Shown piece after piece: positions 57,370-64,000 of a stretch of DNA of 64,000 nucleotides; the first letter of the stretch is position 1; every line of letters starts with the position of its first letter. The stretch is taken from assembly GCF_002312805.1 (NCBI RefSeq), contig NZ_NMUA01000022.1, forward strand, positions 1 through 64,000, read 5' to 3'. Made by a program: the position numbers and the translations under genes. This stretch comes from Sphingobium sp. D43FB (GTDB taxonomy: Bacteria > Pseudomonadota > Alphaproteobacteria > Sphingomonadales > Sphingomonadaceae). Below the pieces are notes generated by a model. That model saw nothing but the letters and a program-made list of their open reading frames with translations. It did no database searches and was not told the DNA's origin.

Positions 57370-58098
57370 TCAGTCCCAGTCGCGCAGTTTCTCACGCAGC
57401 TTGTCGAGCGCGGCCTTCTTGATCTGGCAGACGCGCGCCGCGCCGATGTCCAGCGTGTGGCCGATTTCCTCCAGATTGAGTTCTTCGACGAAATAGAGTT
57501 GCAGCACCAGCGCCTCGCGCTGGGGCAGTTCGCCGATGCAGGCGGCAAGCGCTTTCTTGAGCGATTCGCGTTCCATGACGTCGTCGGCGCGGTCCTCGAC
57601 ATCGGCGAACCACATGGACTGGTCCGAATAGACCTCGTCCATGCTGGTGTGCTGGACCATTTCGACGCTGTCGGCGAGTTCGCGATAGTCGGACGGGTCG
57701 AGGCCCATTTCGGCGGACATTTCCGCTTCGGTCGGCAGCCGTCCAAGCGTCTGTTCAAGACCATTGCGGCAGGCGGCGAGTTGCTTGCGCTTGGCCATGG
57801 CGGAACGGCAGATGGTCGCCTGCCGCCGCAGATGGTCGATCATCGCGCCGCGCACGCGCAATTGGGCATAGGCGGCAAAGCCGAAGCCGCGATCTTCGAA
57901 ACTGTTGGCGGCCTCGACCAGCGCGAGCATGCCGATCTGGAGCAGATCCTCCACCTCGATCGCGCTCGAAACGCGGCCATGGACATGCCAGGCGATCTTG
58001 CGCACCAGCGGCATATATTGGCGGGCGAGCCGCTCCGGGCTGTTCTCGCCGGGCTTCGCGTAAGTATGGGCGCCGGCCGCGATCTTGTTCATATACAT
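57370..58098 (-). CDS. fliA: Flagellar sigma factor 28 (FliA)
   Basis: A 242-aa sigma-70-family factor with region 2 (IEVEDLLQIGMLALVEAANSF, FAAYAQLRVRGAMIDHLR) and region 4 (ALVLQLYFVEELNLEEIGHTLDIGAARVCQIKK) intact. GGAGG lies 7 bases before ATG 58098. It should read the TAAA-N15-GCCG promoters in this window and be held by FlgM. It is the last gene of the transglycosylase-flhA-fliA run. Confidence 0.95.
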   Translation of the reverse strand: MYMNKIAAGAHTYAKPGENSPERLARQYMPLVRKIAWHVHGRVSSAIEVEDLLQIGMLALVEAANSFEDRGFGFAAYAQLRVRGAMIDHLRRQATICRSAMAKRKQLAACRNGLEQTLGRLPTEAEMSAEMGLDPSDYRELADSVEMVQHTSMDEVYSDQSMWFADVEDRADDVMERESLKKALAACIGELPQREALVLQLYFVEELNLEEIGHTLDIGAARVCQIKKAALDKLREKLRDWD

Positions 58099-58112
58099 GG
58101 CTCAGCCTCCTT

Positions 58113-60245
58113 TCAGGCGACTCGTTCGCGCGCTTGCTCGTGGCGGGGTGCCGGATCGTGGCGGGGCATGGGGCGCTGTTCGCCGCCCACGACCGCGACC
58201 ACTTCGACGCCCTTGCCATCCGGAATTTCGAGGAAGGACAGGACCGGCGTTTCGGGCAGATGCGGCTTGAACAAGCGCGCCAGCGCCCGCCTGGCCAGCG
58301 GCGAGGTGACGATGGCGAAGTTGCGCGCCTGCCCCAGCAGCGGCCGGGCGGCCTGGACCACTGCTTCGACGATGCGGTTGGCGAGCGCGGGTTCGATGGG
58401 GTGGCGAGCGTCGCCCGCCACGCGCATGGCCTGCGCCAGCATCGCTTCGAGATCGCCATCCAGCGTGATGACCGGCAGCGGCATCTTGACGGGAACCAGC
58501 CCCTGAATGATGAGCGCGCCGATTCGCTGGCGCACAGCCTCGACCAATTGTTCGTGGTTCATGTCGGGCCGGGCGGCGTCGACCATCGCCTCGCAGATGC
58601 GGCGGAAATCCTTGAGCGCGATGCCTTCGGAGAGGAGTGCGCGGCAGAGCGCGCTGATCTGGGTGAGGCTGAGCGTGGCGGGCGTCAGGCCTTCGACCAG
58701 TTGCGGCGCGGCGTCCTTGAGCGTGTCGAGCAGCTTGCGCGCTTCGTCGAGGCCGAACATTTCGGCGGCGTTCATGGCGATGAGCTGGTTGAGGTGGGTT
58801 GCCACCACGGTCGGCGGATCGACCACGGTATAGCCCGCGATGACCGCTTCGCTGCGCTTGGCCTGCGAAATCCAGACGGCATCGAGGCCGAAGGTCGGGT
58901 CTTTGGTCGGGCGACCGACGACCACATGTTCGAGCGCGCCGCTGTCGAGCGCGAGCAGGTCGTCGGGCCAGATTTCATCTTCCCCCACCACGACACCGGC
59001 AATGGTGATGCGATATTGATTGGGTTCGAGCGCCAGATTGTCCTTCACCCGCACCATCGGCACGACGAAGCCCAGTTCCTTGGACAATTGGCGGCGGATG
59101 CCGGTGATCCGCGCCATCAGCGGCGCGCCCTTGCGTTCGTCGACCAGGGCAATGAGGCCATAGCCGATTTCGAGGCCGAGGATCGCGCCGTCCGACACGT
59201 CATCCCATTCGATCACGGCCGGATTCGGCGCGGGGGCGACGGGGGCGGGTTCAGCGGCTTTCGCCTGGCTGGCCTTGCGCAAGTGCCAAGCGATGCCGCC
59301 CGCCACCGCGGCGGCGGACAGGATGATGAGATGCGGCATGCCGGGCAGGACACCGAGGAAACCAAGGATCGCGGCGACCGGCACCCAGGCGCGGCCCGAC
59401 CCGAATTGCCCCGCAATCTGGCCGCCCAGATCCTGCTCGCTCTTGACGCGGGTGACGATGGAGGCGGCGGCGATCGACAGCAGCAGCGCGGGGATCTGCG
59501 CCACCAGCGCGTCGCCGATCGCGAGGATGATATAGGTCTGGGCCGCTTCGCCGATGGCGAGGCCATGACTGACGACGCCCAGGATGATGCCGCCGATGAT
59601 GTTGATGACGAGGATCAGGATGCCCGCGACCGCGTCGCCCTTCACAAATTTACTGGCACCATCCATCGAGCCATAGAAGTCGGCCTCGGTCGCGACTTCG
59701 ACGCGGCGCAGCTTGGCTTCTTCGGGCGTCATCAGACCTGCATTGAGGTCGGCGTCAATCGCCATCTGCTTGCCGGGCAAGGCGTCCAGCGTGAAGCGCG
59801 CCGACACTTCGGACACGCGGCCCGCGCCCTTGGTGATGACGACCAGGTTGATGATCATCAGGATGGCGAAGACGAAGATGCCGACGACATAGTCGCCGCC
59901 GATCAGGAAATGGCCGAACGCCTCGATCACCTGTCCGGCTGCGTCCGAGCCTTCATGGCCCGACACCAGCACGACGCGGGTGGAGGCGACGTTGAGCGCC
60001 AGGCGCAGCAGCGTGGCGAACAGCAGGACGGTCGGAAAGCTGGAGAAATCGAGCGGCTTGGCGGCGTTCAGCGCCACCATCAACACCGCGAGGCTGATCA
60101 TGATATTGGTGATGAAGCCGATGTCGAGCATCACCGCCGGGACGGGCACCATCATGAACAGCACGACCATCAGCGTCGCAAAGGGCAGCACCGCCCCCTG
60201 GACGGCGCTCATCCAGATCTTCGCTTTGACTTGGGTGGGAGTCAT
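58113..60245 (-). CDS. flhA: Flagellar export gate protein FlhA
   Basis: A 710-aa protein. Eight membrane helices fill the first 330 residues (LRLALNVASTRVVLVSGHEGSDAAGQVIEAF includes the conserved FHIPEP-like region in the cytoplasmic loop, with VTKGAGRVSEVSARFTLDALPGKQMAID), and the C-terminal cytoplasmic domain binds export chaperones. It lies 9 bases after the transglycosylase stop and 14 bases before fliA. Confidence 0.96.
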   Translation of the reverse strand: MTPTQVKAKIWMSAVQGAVLPFATLMVVLFMMVPVPAVMLDIGFITNIMISLAVLMVALNAAKPLDFSSFPTVLLFATLLRLALNVASTRVVLVSGHEGSDAAGQVIEAFGHFLIGGDYVVGIFVFAILMIINLVVITKGAGRVSEVSARFTLDALPGKQMAIDADLNAGLMTPEEAKLRRVEVATEADFYGSMDGASKFVKGDAVAGILILVINIIGGIILGVVSHGLAIGEAAQTYIILAIGDALVAQIPALLLSIAAASIVTRVKSEQDLGGQIAGQFGSGRAWVPVAAILGFLGVLPGMPHLIILSAAAVAGGIAWHLRKASQAKAAEPAPVAPAPNPAVIEWDDVSDGAILGLEIGYGLIALVDERKGAPLMARITGIRRQLSKELGFVVPMVRVKDNLALEPNQYRITIAGVVVGEDEIWPDDLLALDSGALEHVVVGRPTKDPTFGLDAVWISQAKRSEAVIAGYTVVDPPTVVATHLNQLIAMNAAEMFGLDEARKLLDTLKDAAPQLVEGLTPATLSLTQISALCRALLSEGIALKDFRRICEAMVDAARPDMNHEQLVEAVRQRIGALIIQGLVPVKMPLPVITLDGDLEAMLAQAMRVAGDARHPIEPALANRIVEAVVQAARPLLGQARNFAIVTSPLARRALARLFKPHLPETPVLSFLEIPDGKGVEVVAVVGGEQRPMPRHDPAPRHEQARERVA

Positions 60246-60254
60246 GAGGAGCCG

Positions 60255-61073
60255 TTACCTTCCGAGGGTGGCGAGCATGAGATAGGCGAGGCGCGCGGTC
60301 TGTGGCTGGGGCCGGATGCCGACATCGACCTGTTCGCTAAGGCGCTGGGTCTCGATCCGCACATAATCGGCGGGCTGGACCGTCTTGGCACCCGATGGCA
60401 GCGCGGCGGCGGCATATTGCATCTCGCCGCCGAGGCTGCCGGAGCTTTTTTCGAGCTTCGCGGCGAAACGGTCGCGAATGTCGGCGAAGCTGCGCGCGCT
60501 GCCTGACCGGTCATAGAAGATCGACCGGTTGGCGCGCGCCGCGGCGGGAAAGAGCGAGGCGGCGGTGGCGCCGGGTGCCCGATCATGGACCGACAGGAAT
60601 TTGCTCGCGCCGCCGACGCCCAGAAAATGGGCGAGATAGAGATCGACGGGTTCGGCTTCGCGGCCGAGCTTCTGTTCGAGATAGGCCTTGTTGTCGGCGG
60701 CATGTTGCGCGGCCATGACGGAGGCGGTTTCAGGGTGTTTGCGCAGGTCGAGTATCTGCTGGCGCAGTTCCGGGTTCGAAACATAGAAGCGGCCGTTGCT
60801 GCCCTGGCTGATCGCGTCGGATGCCCAGCCAAGCCCATAGTCGCTGCCATGCTTGTCGATGACGGCGAGCCAGCTCTGGTCGATGAATTGATAGAGGCCG
60901 GTCGCCGAAGATGTGGTCGCGCGCGCGGTGGGATTAAGGCTGCTTTCGATCTTCGCCTGACCCAGCAGATAGGAAAAGTCGACACCGGTGCGGCGGCTCG
61001 CCATGGCGATCGCGTTTGTCACGCGATTGCCTGTCGATGTCGCCCCGGTAGTGATGTCTGCGAAAGCCGACAC
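60255..61073 (-). CDS. Lytic transglycosylase (flagellar muramidase candidate)
   Basis: A 272-aa protein with an SLT-type catalytic region: FSYLLGQAKIESSLNP carries the catalytic Glu, and SATGLYQFIDQSWL and the later DLYLAHFLG are typical. It would cut peptidoglycan so the rod can pass. It lacks a signal peptide, so export via the flagellar apparatus is likely. GTG 61073 is the start. It begins an operon with flhA and fliA behind a sigma-54 promoter at 61111-61125. Confidence 0.85.
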   Translation of the reverse strand: MSAFADITTGATSTGNRVTNAIAMASRRTGVDFSYLLGQAKIESSLNPTARATTSSATGLYQFIDQSWLAVIDKHGSDYGLGWASDAISQGSNGRFYVSNPELRQQILDLRKHPETASVMAAQHAADNKAYLEQKLGREAEPVDLYLAHFLGVGGASKFLSVHDRAPGATAASLFPAAARANRSIFYDRSGSARSFADIRDRFAAKLEKSSGSLGGEMQYAAAALPSGAKTVQPADYVRIETQRLSEQVDVGIRPQPQTARLAYLMLATLGR

Positions 61074-61110
61074 TTGACCCTATTCCCCAATCATTGCGGG
61101 GATCATTAGA

Positions 61111-61125
61111 GCAAGGCTTGTGCCA
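61111..61125 (-). promoter_or_regulatory. Sigma-54 promoter of the transglycosylase-flhA-fliA operon
   Basis: Minus-strand TGGCACAAGCCTTGC matches TGGCAC-N5-TTGC perfectly, with 10 bases between GG and GC. It is 38 bases upstream of the start codon. A CGTTAACCAA motif lies just upstream. Confidence 0.9.
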
Positions 61126-61167
61126 AGATTTGGTTAACGCGGCGTCAGGAAATTTGACCCGCAACGC

Positions 61168-61193
61168 AAAACGGCACCTTTCGGTGCCGTTTT
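61168..61193 (-). terminator. Terminator after flgN
   Basis: AAAACGGCACC and GGTGCCGTTTT form an 11-pair stem with a TTTC loop. Read leftwards it ends flgA-flgM-flgN, 22 bases after the flgN stop. It is nearly symmetric, and could also work in the other direction. Confidence 0.75.
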
Positions 61194-61214
61194 AGGGAAA
61201 ACAGGAAATAAAGT

Positions 61215-61523
61215 TTAGCGGCCGTAGGTGAGCGGCGCGTGGGTCGATCCATGGGCGGCAAGCATGGCAAGCCGTTGATTCGCATGGTCGGCGAGCAGGC
61301 TGACACGCACGCGGGCGCTTTCGAGCAAGGGCAGCATGGCGTTCAGCCGTTCGATCACGATCGGTTCGGAGCGCCATGCACCGACACCGCGCACGGCGGC
61401 GGCGGCCCGGCTGACGCGGTTGCTCGCCAGTTCGATGGCGACGGCATCGGTGCCGTCCAGCACATCGCGCAGATCCTCGAACGCTTCGAACAGGTCATCC
61501 AGCGCGGCGAGCCCCAGCGGCAT
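61215..61523 (-). CDS. FlgN-like flagellar chaperone (inferred)
   Basis: A 102-aa, fully helical protein (ALDDLFEAFEDLRDVLDG, EPIVIERLNAMLPLLESARV) with no membrane segment. It directly follows flgM at a gap of 5 bases, the place usually held by the hook-associated-protein chaperone flgN. Sequence similarity to FlgN cannot be shown by eye; identification rests on position, size and helical character. Confidence 0.6.
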   Translation of the reverse strand: MPLGLAALDDLFEAFEDLRDVLDGTDAVAIELASNRVSRAAAAVRGVGAWRSEPIVIERLNAMLPLLESARVRVSLLADHANQRLAMLAAHGSTHAPLTYGR

Positions 61524-61528
61524 GATCG

Positions 61529-61807
61529 TTACCCCGCAGCAGACAGGTCGAGCGCGACCATGCGATCAGCGATCGCGGCGGCATCGACCGGATAATTGCC
61601 CGAAGCGATCGCGGCCTTGATCGCGGCGATGCGGTCCATATCGACCGGTGCGCCTTCTGCCGCCATGCGGGCAGCGGGGCTGGCAGAAGTCGACGCGGGT
61701 GACGCCGTCGCTGAACCGGTGGTCGAAGACGCGCGCGTCTTGCCCCCTTCGCGCAGGCGGGTCGCCTCTATGGCAGCACTGATGCTTTGGCCGACAGATT
61801 TGATCAT
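61529..61807 (-). CDS. flgM: Anti-sigma-28 factor FlgM
   Basis: A 92-aa protein. The N-terminal half is disordered (Ser/Thr/Ala-rich), as in known FlgMs, and the C-terminal helices VDMDRIAAIKAAIASGNYPV and DAAAIADRMVA match the FliA-binding motif. It binds FliA until it is exported. ATG 61807 has GAAGG upstream. A sigma-28-like promoter overlaps the end of flgA. Confidence 0.9.
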   Translation of the reverse strand: MIKSVGQSISAAIEATRLREGGKTRASSTTGSATASPASTSASPAARMAAEGAPVDMDRIAAIKAAIASGNYPVDAAAIADRMVALDLSAAG

Positions 61808-61840
61808 TGGCTTCAATCCTTCACTCGTCCCTATAGGCGT

Positions 61841-61867
61841 ATAACGGACAAGTTCAAAAATCCTTAA
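61841..61867 (-). promoter_or_regulatory. Sigma-28-like promoter of flgM-flgN
   Basis: Minus strand TTAA (61867-61864), 15 bases, TCCGTTAT (61848-61841); two mismatches to TAAA-N15-GCCGATAA beyond the flagellin variant. It overlaps the flgA stop codon and lies 34 bases upstream of flgM. Confidence 0.55.
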
Positions 61868-62414
61868 ACCCCGGAACACGCACAAGGCCCATTTCCACGA
61901 CCTGGGCCAAAATGGGGGCGGCGCGCTTGTCTTCGCGGACGCGGATCGTGTCGCCGACGGCGCCATCTTCGTCCGCGATCATACCGCGCGAGACGTTGAA
62001 GAGCGCGTTGCCAGCGATCAATTGCACCGGATCGCCCTTGCGCACGACGTTTTCCTGGGGCGTGGCGCGGGCGGCGGGTGTGAAGCGGCTGGCGGCGCGT
62101 GGCACTGGTCCCGATGCGGCGGCCGATGCGCCTGCAACGAGCGGCACGCGGATGCGCCAGCCAAGCGATTCGCATTTGACCATTGCCGCACCGAACACCG
62201 GGCCTTCGACCTTGGGCATCGTCGGGCAGGCGGCCAGTTTCAAGCGGCGATCCACCGGGGCCATCGGCCCACCCGGTTCGCCCAGATTGGCACCCACCGA
62301 CATCGCGACGAGGCTGTCGATGCGATCGAGATTTTCGAACCGCTGCTGCGCCTGCACGGGCGCGGCGACAAGCAGCGCGGCATTGGCGAGAAGGAACGGA
62401 TAAGCGCGAGGCAC
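61854..62414 (-). CDS. flgA: P-ring assembly chaperone FlgA
   Basis: A 186-aa exported protein with a signal peptide (FLLANAALLVAAPVQA). The C-terminal SAF-type domain (ENVVRKGDPVQLIAGNALFNVSRG, AAPILAQVVEMGLVRV) is typical of FlgA. The start is GTG 62414 with AGGAG 8 bases upstream. A sigma-54 promoter lies at 62460-62474. Confidence 0.9.
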   Translation of the reverse strand: MPRAYPFLLANAALLVAAPVQAQQRFENLDRIDSLVAMSVGANLGEPGGPMAPVDRRLKLAACPTMPKVEGPVFGAAMVKCESLGWRIRVPLVAGASAAASGPVPRAASRFTPAARATPQENVVRKGDPVQLIAGNALFNVSRGMIADEDGAVGDTIRVREDKRAAPILAQVVEMGLVRVPGFKDF

Positions 62415-62459
62415 GGCATGTCTCCTGACAAGGTCGGCGGTTCTATGTCGGGATTTTCA

Positions 62460-62474
62460 GCAATATCCGTGCCA
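62460..62474 (-). promoter_or_regulatory. Sigma-54 promoter of flgA
   Basis: Minus-strand TGGCACGGATATTGC is a perfect TGGCACG-N4-TTGC site with 10 bases between GG and GC, 46 bases upstream of the flgA GTG. CGTTAACCAA lies directly upstream. Confidence 0.9.
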
Positions 62475-62480
62475 AGTTGG

Positions 62481-62978
62481 TTAACGCGCGTCCGGCAGCC
62501 CCGGCGCGATGCGGATCACCTGCCCCTGCCCGCTTTTGCCGTCGGACTGGTCGAGGCCGCGGATCAGCAGCCGATCCTGCGCGATGCCATCCAGTTTCAG
62601 CGCGCGGGCGACGGCGCCAAGGCGAGCGGCGGCCAGATCCCAATCATCGAAGCGCTGGCGGGCGCGGTCGGAGCCGCGACTGCGTATCTCGACGCCGCCA
62701 GGCTCGCGCGCAAAGCGGCGGGCAATGGCGGACAGGCGCGCCTGGCCCTGCCGCGTGAGCAAGGCTTCGCCCGGCTCGAACAGATCGGCCGCGCGCAATT
62801 CCACGCCCGGCCGCATCGCTCGGCCGCCAAATTGCTGGGCGACGCCCGCCAGCACGACATCGCGCCGCGCGCCGCTGGCCTGCAACAGCACGAAGAAGGC
62901 GAGCAGCAACAGCAGCAGATCGGCAAAGCTGACGGCCCAGCGATTGCGCCGGGCGATGGCGGAGGCCGTGCCTATCAT
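62481..62978 (-). CDS. motB: MotB-like stator protein, shortened
   Basis: A 165-aa protein. The single membrane helix with the proton-channel aspartate appears as WAVSFADLLLLLLAFFVLLQA. A compact OmpA-like domain follows (DLFEPGEALLTRQGQARLSA, FDDWDLAAARLGAVARAL), but the usual ~60-residue linker and C-terminal extension are missing, and the GHTD motif reads SRGSD. Typical MotB is about 260-310 aa. It overlaps motA by four bases. Confidence 0.82.
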   Translation of the reverse strand: MIGTASAIARRNRWAVSFADLLLLLLAFFVLLQASGARRDVVLAGVAQQFGGRAMRPGVELRAADLFEPGEALLTRQGQARLSAIARRFAREPGGVEIRSRGSDRARQRFDDWDLAAARLGAVARALKLDGIAQDRLLIRGLDQSDGKSGQGQVIRIAPGLPDAR

Positions 62979-63643
62979 GCGACTTCGCGTATCGCGCCGC
63001 GCCGGATCGGCGCATTTTCGCGCCGCGCGATCGCCAGCATTCGGGTTACCGCTTCGCGTTGCCAGGCAAGTTCCTGTTCGGACAGGTCGATGAGGCGCGC
63101 AGCGATCGGCGCGGCGACGACATTGGCGATCACCACGCCGTAAAAGGTGGTCAGCAGCGCCAGCGCCATGGCCGGACCCAGCGCGGCGGGATCGTCCATC
63201 GCCGCGAACATGCCGACGAGGCCGATGATGGTGCCCGCCATGCCAAGGGCGGGCGCGGCATCGGCGATCGACAGCCAGGCCTTATGCACCGCGCCATGGC
63301 GCTGCGCCCGGTCGGCAAGCGCCTGGCCTGCCCAAAGTTCGAACTGGTCGGTGCGGTCGCAATTGGCGAGCTTGCGCGCGGCGTCGGTCAGGAAGGGCGA
63401 GGCGGTCTTGACGCGATCGGCGCAAGCAAGCCCGCGCAATTGCGCCACCTGATCGATTTTGAGCATGGTCGCACGGGCAGCGTCGCGGTCGCGCGCGGGG
63501 TCGGCCGTGACCAGCGCACGCAGCGCCAGCAACGCCCGCCCCAAGGCACCCGCGCCATTCTGAAACAGAGCGACCAGCAGGATGCCTGCAATTATTGCGA
63601 GCAGCGTCACGGGATCGAATAAATGGCCTATAATAGTGATCAT
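62975..63643 (-). CDS. motA: MotA-like stator protein
   Basis: A 222-aa protein of the MotA/TolQ/ExbB family. Membrane helices include VTLLAIIAGILLVALFQ, SIADAAPALGMAGTIIGLVGMFAAM (the APALGMAGTIIGL motif is diagnostic) and AMALALLTTFYGVVIANVVAAPIA. It is shorter than enteric MotA (295 aa) but similar to polar-type stators. It is divergent from flgB. Confidence 0.88.
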   Translation of the reverse strand: MITIIGHLFDPVTLLAIIAGILLVALFQNGAGALGRALLALRALVTADPARDRDAARATMLKIDQVAQLRGLACADRVKTASPFLTDAARKLANCDRTDQFELWAGQALADRAQRHGAVHKAWLSIADAAPALGMAGTIIGLVGMFAAMDDPAALGPAMALALLTTFYGVVIANVVAAPIAARLIDLSEQELAWQREAVTRMLAIARRENAPIRRGAIREVA

Positions 63644-63674
63644 ATATGCCTGTCCCCATAGGCCCGTAGCGCGA

Positions 63675-63722
63675 CGGCAAGATGCTGCCGCAGCCCGGCA
63701 ATTTTTTGCCGCCCTTGCCGCC
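63675..63722. promoter_or_regulatory. CGGCAA/TTGCCG dyads between motA and flgB, candidate enhancer
   Basis: CGGCA-N6-TGCCG (63675-63690), then CGGCAA-TTTT-TTGCCG (63696-63711), then another TTGCCGCC at 63715-63722. The words and the AATTTT spacer match the site in the activator-flagellin interval. They lie about 65-110 bases upstream of the flgB sigma-54 promoter, a usual enhancer distance. Confidence 0.5.
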
Positions 63723-63785
63723 TTCCCCCGCAAAAGCCCGGATTTCCGGGCATTTCCGCCTTGCCGTTGCGTCACCCACGCAAAA

Positions 63786-63800
63786 TGGCACGGCTCTTGC
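63786..63800 (+). promoter_or_regulatory. Sigma-54 promoter of flgB
   Basis: TGGCACGGCTCTTGC is a perfect TGGCACG-N4-TTGC element with 10 bases between GG and GC. It lies 99 bases before the flgB start and points rightward. Confidence 0.9.
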
Positions 63801-63898
63801 TGAATTCAGGCTGGATCACCCGCAATGGACGCCATCAGGGGTCAGAACGGCGGGGGAAACGAAACTTTTAGGGCCAGCAGGCAAAAAGGGCAGGATCA

Positions 63899-64000
63899 GT
63901 GGAAGACGGTTTGTTCGGCATTCATGGAAAGGCGCTGGCGCTTCGCTCGCAGCGGCTGTCCCTGTTGGCGTCCAACATCGCCAACGCATCGACCCCCGGC
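63899..64000 (+). CDS. flgB: Flagellar proximal rod protein FlgB (5' part, truncated by window edge)
   Basis: 34 codons from GTG 63899 (CAGGA upstream) read LFGIHGKALALRSQRLSLL then ASNIANASTPG. The rod-protein signature LLASNIANASTPG identifies FlgB or a close rod protein; position first in a rightward run behind a sigma-54 promoter favours FlgB. The remainder lies outside the window. Confidence 0.88.
   Translation, partial: MEDGLFGIHGKALALRSQRLSLLASNIANASTPG

Noticed and set aside
58134..60506. 790-codon open frame on the plus strand
   Set aside because: It is antisense to flhA; the composition is Arg/His/Asp-rich as expected for a shadow frame.
63644..63700. Possible sigma-54 promoter for motA on the minus strand
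   Set aside because: GGCAGCATCTTGC has only 9 bases between GG and GC, one fewer than the strict requirement, and lacks TGGCAC.

Overview
The window is high-GC chromosomal DNA of an alphaproteobacterium, most likely a member of the Sphingomonadales. This is inferred from gene content and order: pckA divergent from chvI-chvG-hprK-rapZ-EIIA-HPr, N-formylglutamate amidohydrolase next to cpdR, argD-argF-hslO, petABC, and an alphaproteobacterial flagellar layout. No species can be named from the sequence alone. Genes are densely packed, with many ATGA stop/start overlaps and several TTG or GTG starts carrying good Shine-Dalgarno sequences.

Region 1 (1-34,500) is mainly housekeeping and regulatory. 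It holds a DUF885 hydrolase, a ferredoxin-NADP reductase, pckA, the ChvI/ChvG two-component system, a regulatory PTS branch (truncated HprK, RapZ, EIIA, HPr), a TerC-type membrane protein, class I fructose-bisphosphatase, an acyltransferase-3/SGNH protein, CpdR, a dicarboxylate symporter and tRNA-Val(GAC). These are followed by a nucleosidase facing adenine phosphoribosyltransferase, the cytochrome bc1 operon, trmL-hemF, lipB, queC-queE, hslO, and argD-argF. Palindromic REP-like elements lie between several of these genes.

Region 2 (34,600-64,000) is a flagellar cluster of about 29 kb. A sigma-54 activator without a receiver domain heads a long leftward run: fliE, fliF, fliG, fliH, fliI, fliJ, fliK, fliL, fliM, fliN, fliO, fliP, fliQ, fliR and flhB, then a GT87-like membrane glycosyltransferase overlapping flhB. 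Beyond it are an unrecognised 150-aa gene and fliD-fliS. Flagellin diverges from the activator, and opgG-opgH (periplasmic glucan synthesis) sits between flagellin and fliA. Then come a lytic transglycosylase-flhA-fliA operon, flgA-flgM-flgN, motA-motB, and the start of flgB at the window edge.

Promoter motifs can be read directly. Three near-perfect sigma-54 sites (TGGCAC-N5-TTGC) precede flgA, the transglycosylase-flhA-fliA operon and flgB. Four sigma-28-like sites (TAAA-N15-GCCG type) precede flagellin, fliD, flgM and the unrecognised gene. A CtrA-like box and CCGGCAA/TTGCCGCC dyads occur in the activator-flagellin intergenic region, and similar dyads recur between motA and flgB. The inferred cascade is CtrA, then activator plus sigma-54, then FliA, then filament genes. 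The points most worth checking are the unrecognised sigma-28 gene, the shared dyads, the REP element translated inside fliP, the GT87 gene in the export operon, and the shortened FliM and MotB.
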